Source of the DNA: Seongchinamella unica
Lineage (GTDB): Bacteria; Pseudomonadota; Gammaproteobacteria; Pseudomonadales; Halieaceae
Assembly: GCF_004354085.1 (NCBI RefSeq)
Contig: NZ_SMSE01000001.1
Location: 171,335-235,334 of the forward strand
Length of the DNA stretch: 64,000 nt
Reading direction: 5' to 3'
The notes beneath the pieces are model-generated. The model saw only the letters and a list, made by a program, of their open reading frames with translations. It had not been told where the DNA came from and ran no database searches. Both the position numbers and the translations under genes were made by a program. Every line of letters starts with the position of its first letter. The first letter of the stretch is position 1. Shown here piece by piece: positions 63,572 through 64,000 of this stretch.

Positions 63572-64000
63572 TTATTGCGCCGGACGCCAGGTGCCGTGAA
63601 AGCCCGGCGGCACCCGGTGGGACAGGTTCGCCCGGGCTATCGGCCCGGCGGTGATATCAAGGGCGTTGAAGATCAGCAGGCTGCTCAGTCGGGTATCGAA
63701 ATCGATGGTCACCGCCAGCAAGTAACCGTCGCCCTCGGAGGCGTCGTCGCTGCGCGGGACGAACAAAGCCTCAGACACCATGCTCCTGCCACAGGAATAG
63801 GTCAGTGCTTCATTGCTCTGGTGATCCCAATAACCAATGGTGTTGTAGAGGTTCTGGTTAACCTCCATGTCACTCTTCAACTGCCCGTCGGTGGTGGTAT
63901 ACCAGCCGTGACGATAGGGCCGGCCGGCATAGCGCAAATCGATTTGGGGGAATTCCAGCTCGAAGTCATCCAGCGGCGTGGACTCAACCCGGGCGTCCGG
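63572..64000 (-). CDS. Carotenoid cleavage oxygenase family protein, C-terminal part (5' end outside window)
   Basis: The visible 142 residues end in PPGFHGTWRPAQ, with the His corresponding to the last metal ligand, and contain YNTIGYWDHQSNEALTYSCGR and SEGDGYLLAVTIDF, typical of RPE65/carotenoid oxygenase C-termini. It runs off the right edge without its start. It is a second, distinct member beside the one at 53600, so the cluster probably extends beyond the window. Confidence 0.85.
   Translation of the reverse strand, partial: PDARVESTPLDDFELEFPQIDLRYAGRPYRHGWYTTTDGQLKSDMEVNQNLYNTIGYWDHQSNEALTYSCGRSMVSEALFVPRSDDASEGDGYLLAVTIDFDTRLSSLLIFNALDITAGPIARANLSHRVPPGFHGTWRPAQ

Overview
The window is GC-rich, densely coded bacterial DNA with many GTG and TTG starts and many 1-4 nt gene overlaps. 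Household genes point to a gammaproteobacterium: the wrbA-arsC-yihY-thioredoxin neighbourhood (also found in Pseudomonas), prlC, thpR, an SrmB-like helicase, cysK with Lys42, sppA and yhhQ. A TonB receptor with a long lipid/isoprenoid-type catabolic cluster would fit a marine OM60/NOR5-like or Spongiibacteraceae-like lineage; that placement is inference. No rRNA, tRNA, CRISPR, insertion sequence or prophage was recognised.

Region 1 (1-12.1 kb): a truncated, possibly Tat-exported FAD dehydrogenase and a MaoC hydratase; a small MscS channel; a two-gene RND efflux system; then sppA, a DUF2069 membrane protein, wrbA and arsC on the minus strand, diverging from yihY and a thioredoxin lipoprotein. 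Region 2 (12.1-24.4 kb): a possible minus-strand small RNA with a strong terminator, cysK with a good promoter, and a five-gene minus operon. That operon holds a symporter/binding-protein fusion, a secreted metallophosphoesterase fused to a kinase-like domain, a nucleotide-transporter-like protein, a quinone oxidoreductase and a GNAT enzyme. The plus-strand helicase, thpR and prlC follow. Region 3 (24.5-36 kb): a QueD-like protein without the usual Cys, an SDR, yhhQ, and an amino-acid catabolism locus (dehydrogenase and fused indolepyruvate ferredoxin oxidoreductase, diverging from an Lrp-type regulator, methionine-type aminotransferase and omega-amidase), then a DUF3014 protein and a serine hydrolase.

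Region 4 (36 kb to the end) is one accessory catabolic cluster of about 27 genes. It holds aldehyde and acyl-CoA dehydrogenases, an acyl-CoA synthetase, an LLM oxidoreductase, two thiolase-fold proteins (one paired with a DUF35 protein), two SnoaL-like proteins, two PNPOx-like paralogues flanking a TonB receptor, two SDRs, a Rieske oxygenase, two carotenoid-oxygenase-family proteins, an MDR reductase, an ABM protein, a molybdopterin oxidoreductase, a TetR regulator, a nitroreductase-family protein, paired MaoC proteins and a GFA protein.

The best novelty signal is a recurring AT-flanked CAG-N6-CTG palindrome. It lies in all six promoter regions that I associate with this cluster (five divergent gaps plus the TonB receptor upstream region), which suggests a single regulon, perhaps under the TetR protein. 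The likely logic is import by TonB, oxidative attack (Rieske, carotenoid oxygenase, molybdoenzyme), CoA activation, beta-oxidation-like steps, and thiolase/DUF35 cleavage. The substrate cannot be read from sequence; a polycyclic, isoprenoid or stilbenoid compound is a guess.
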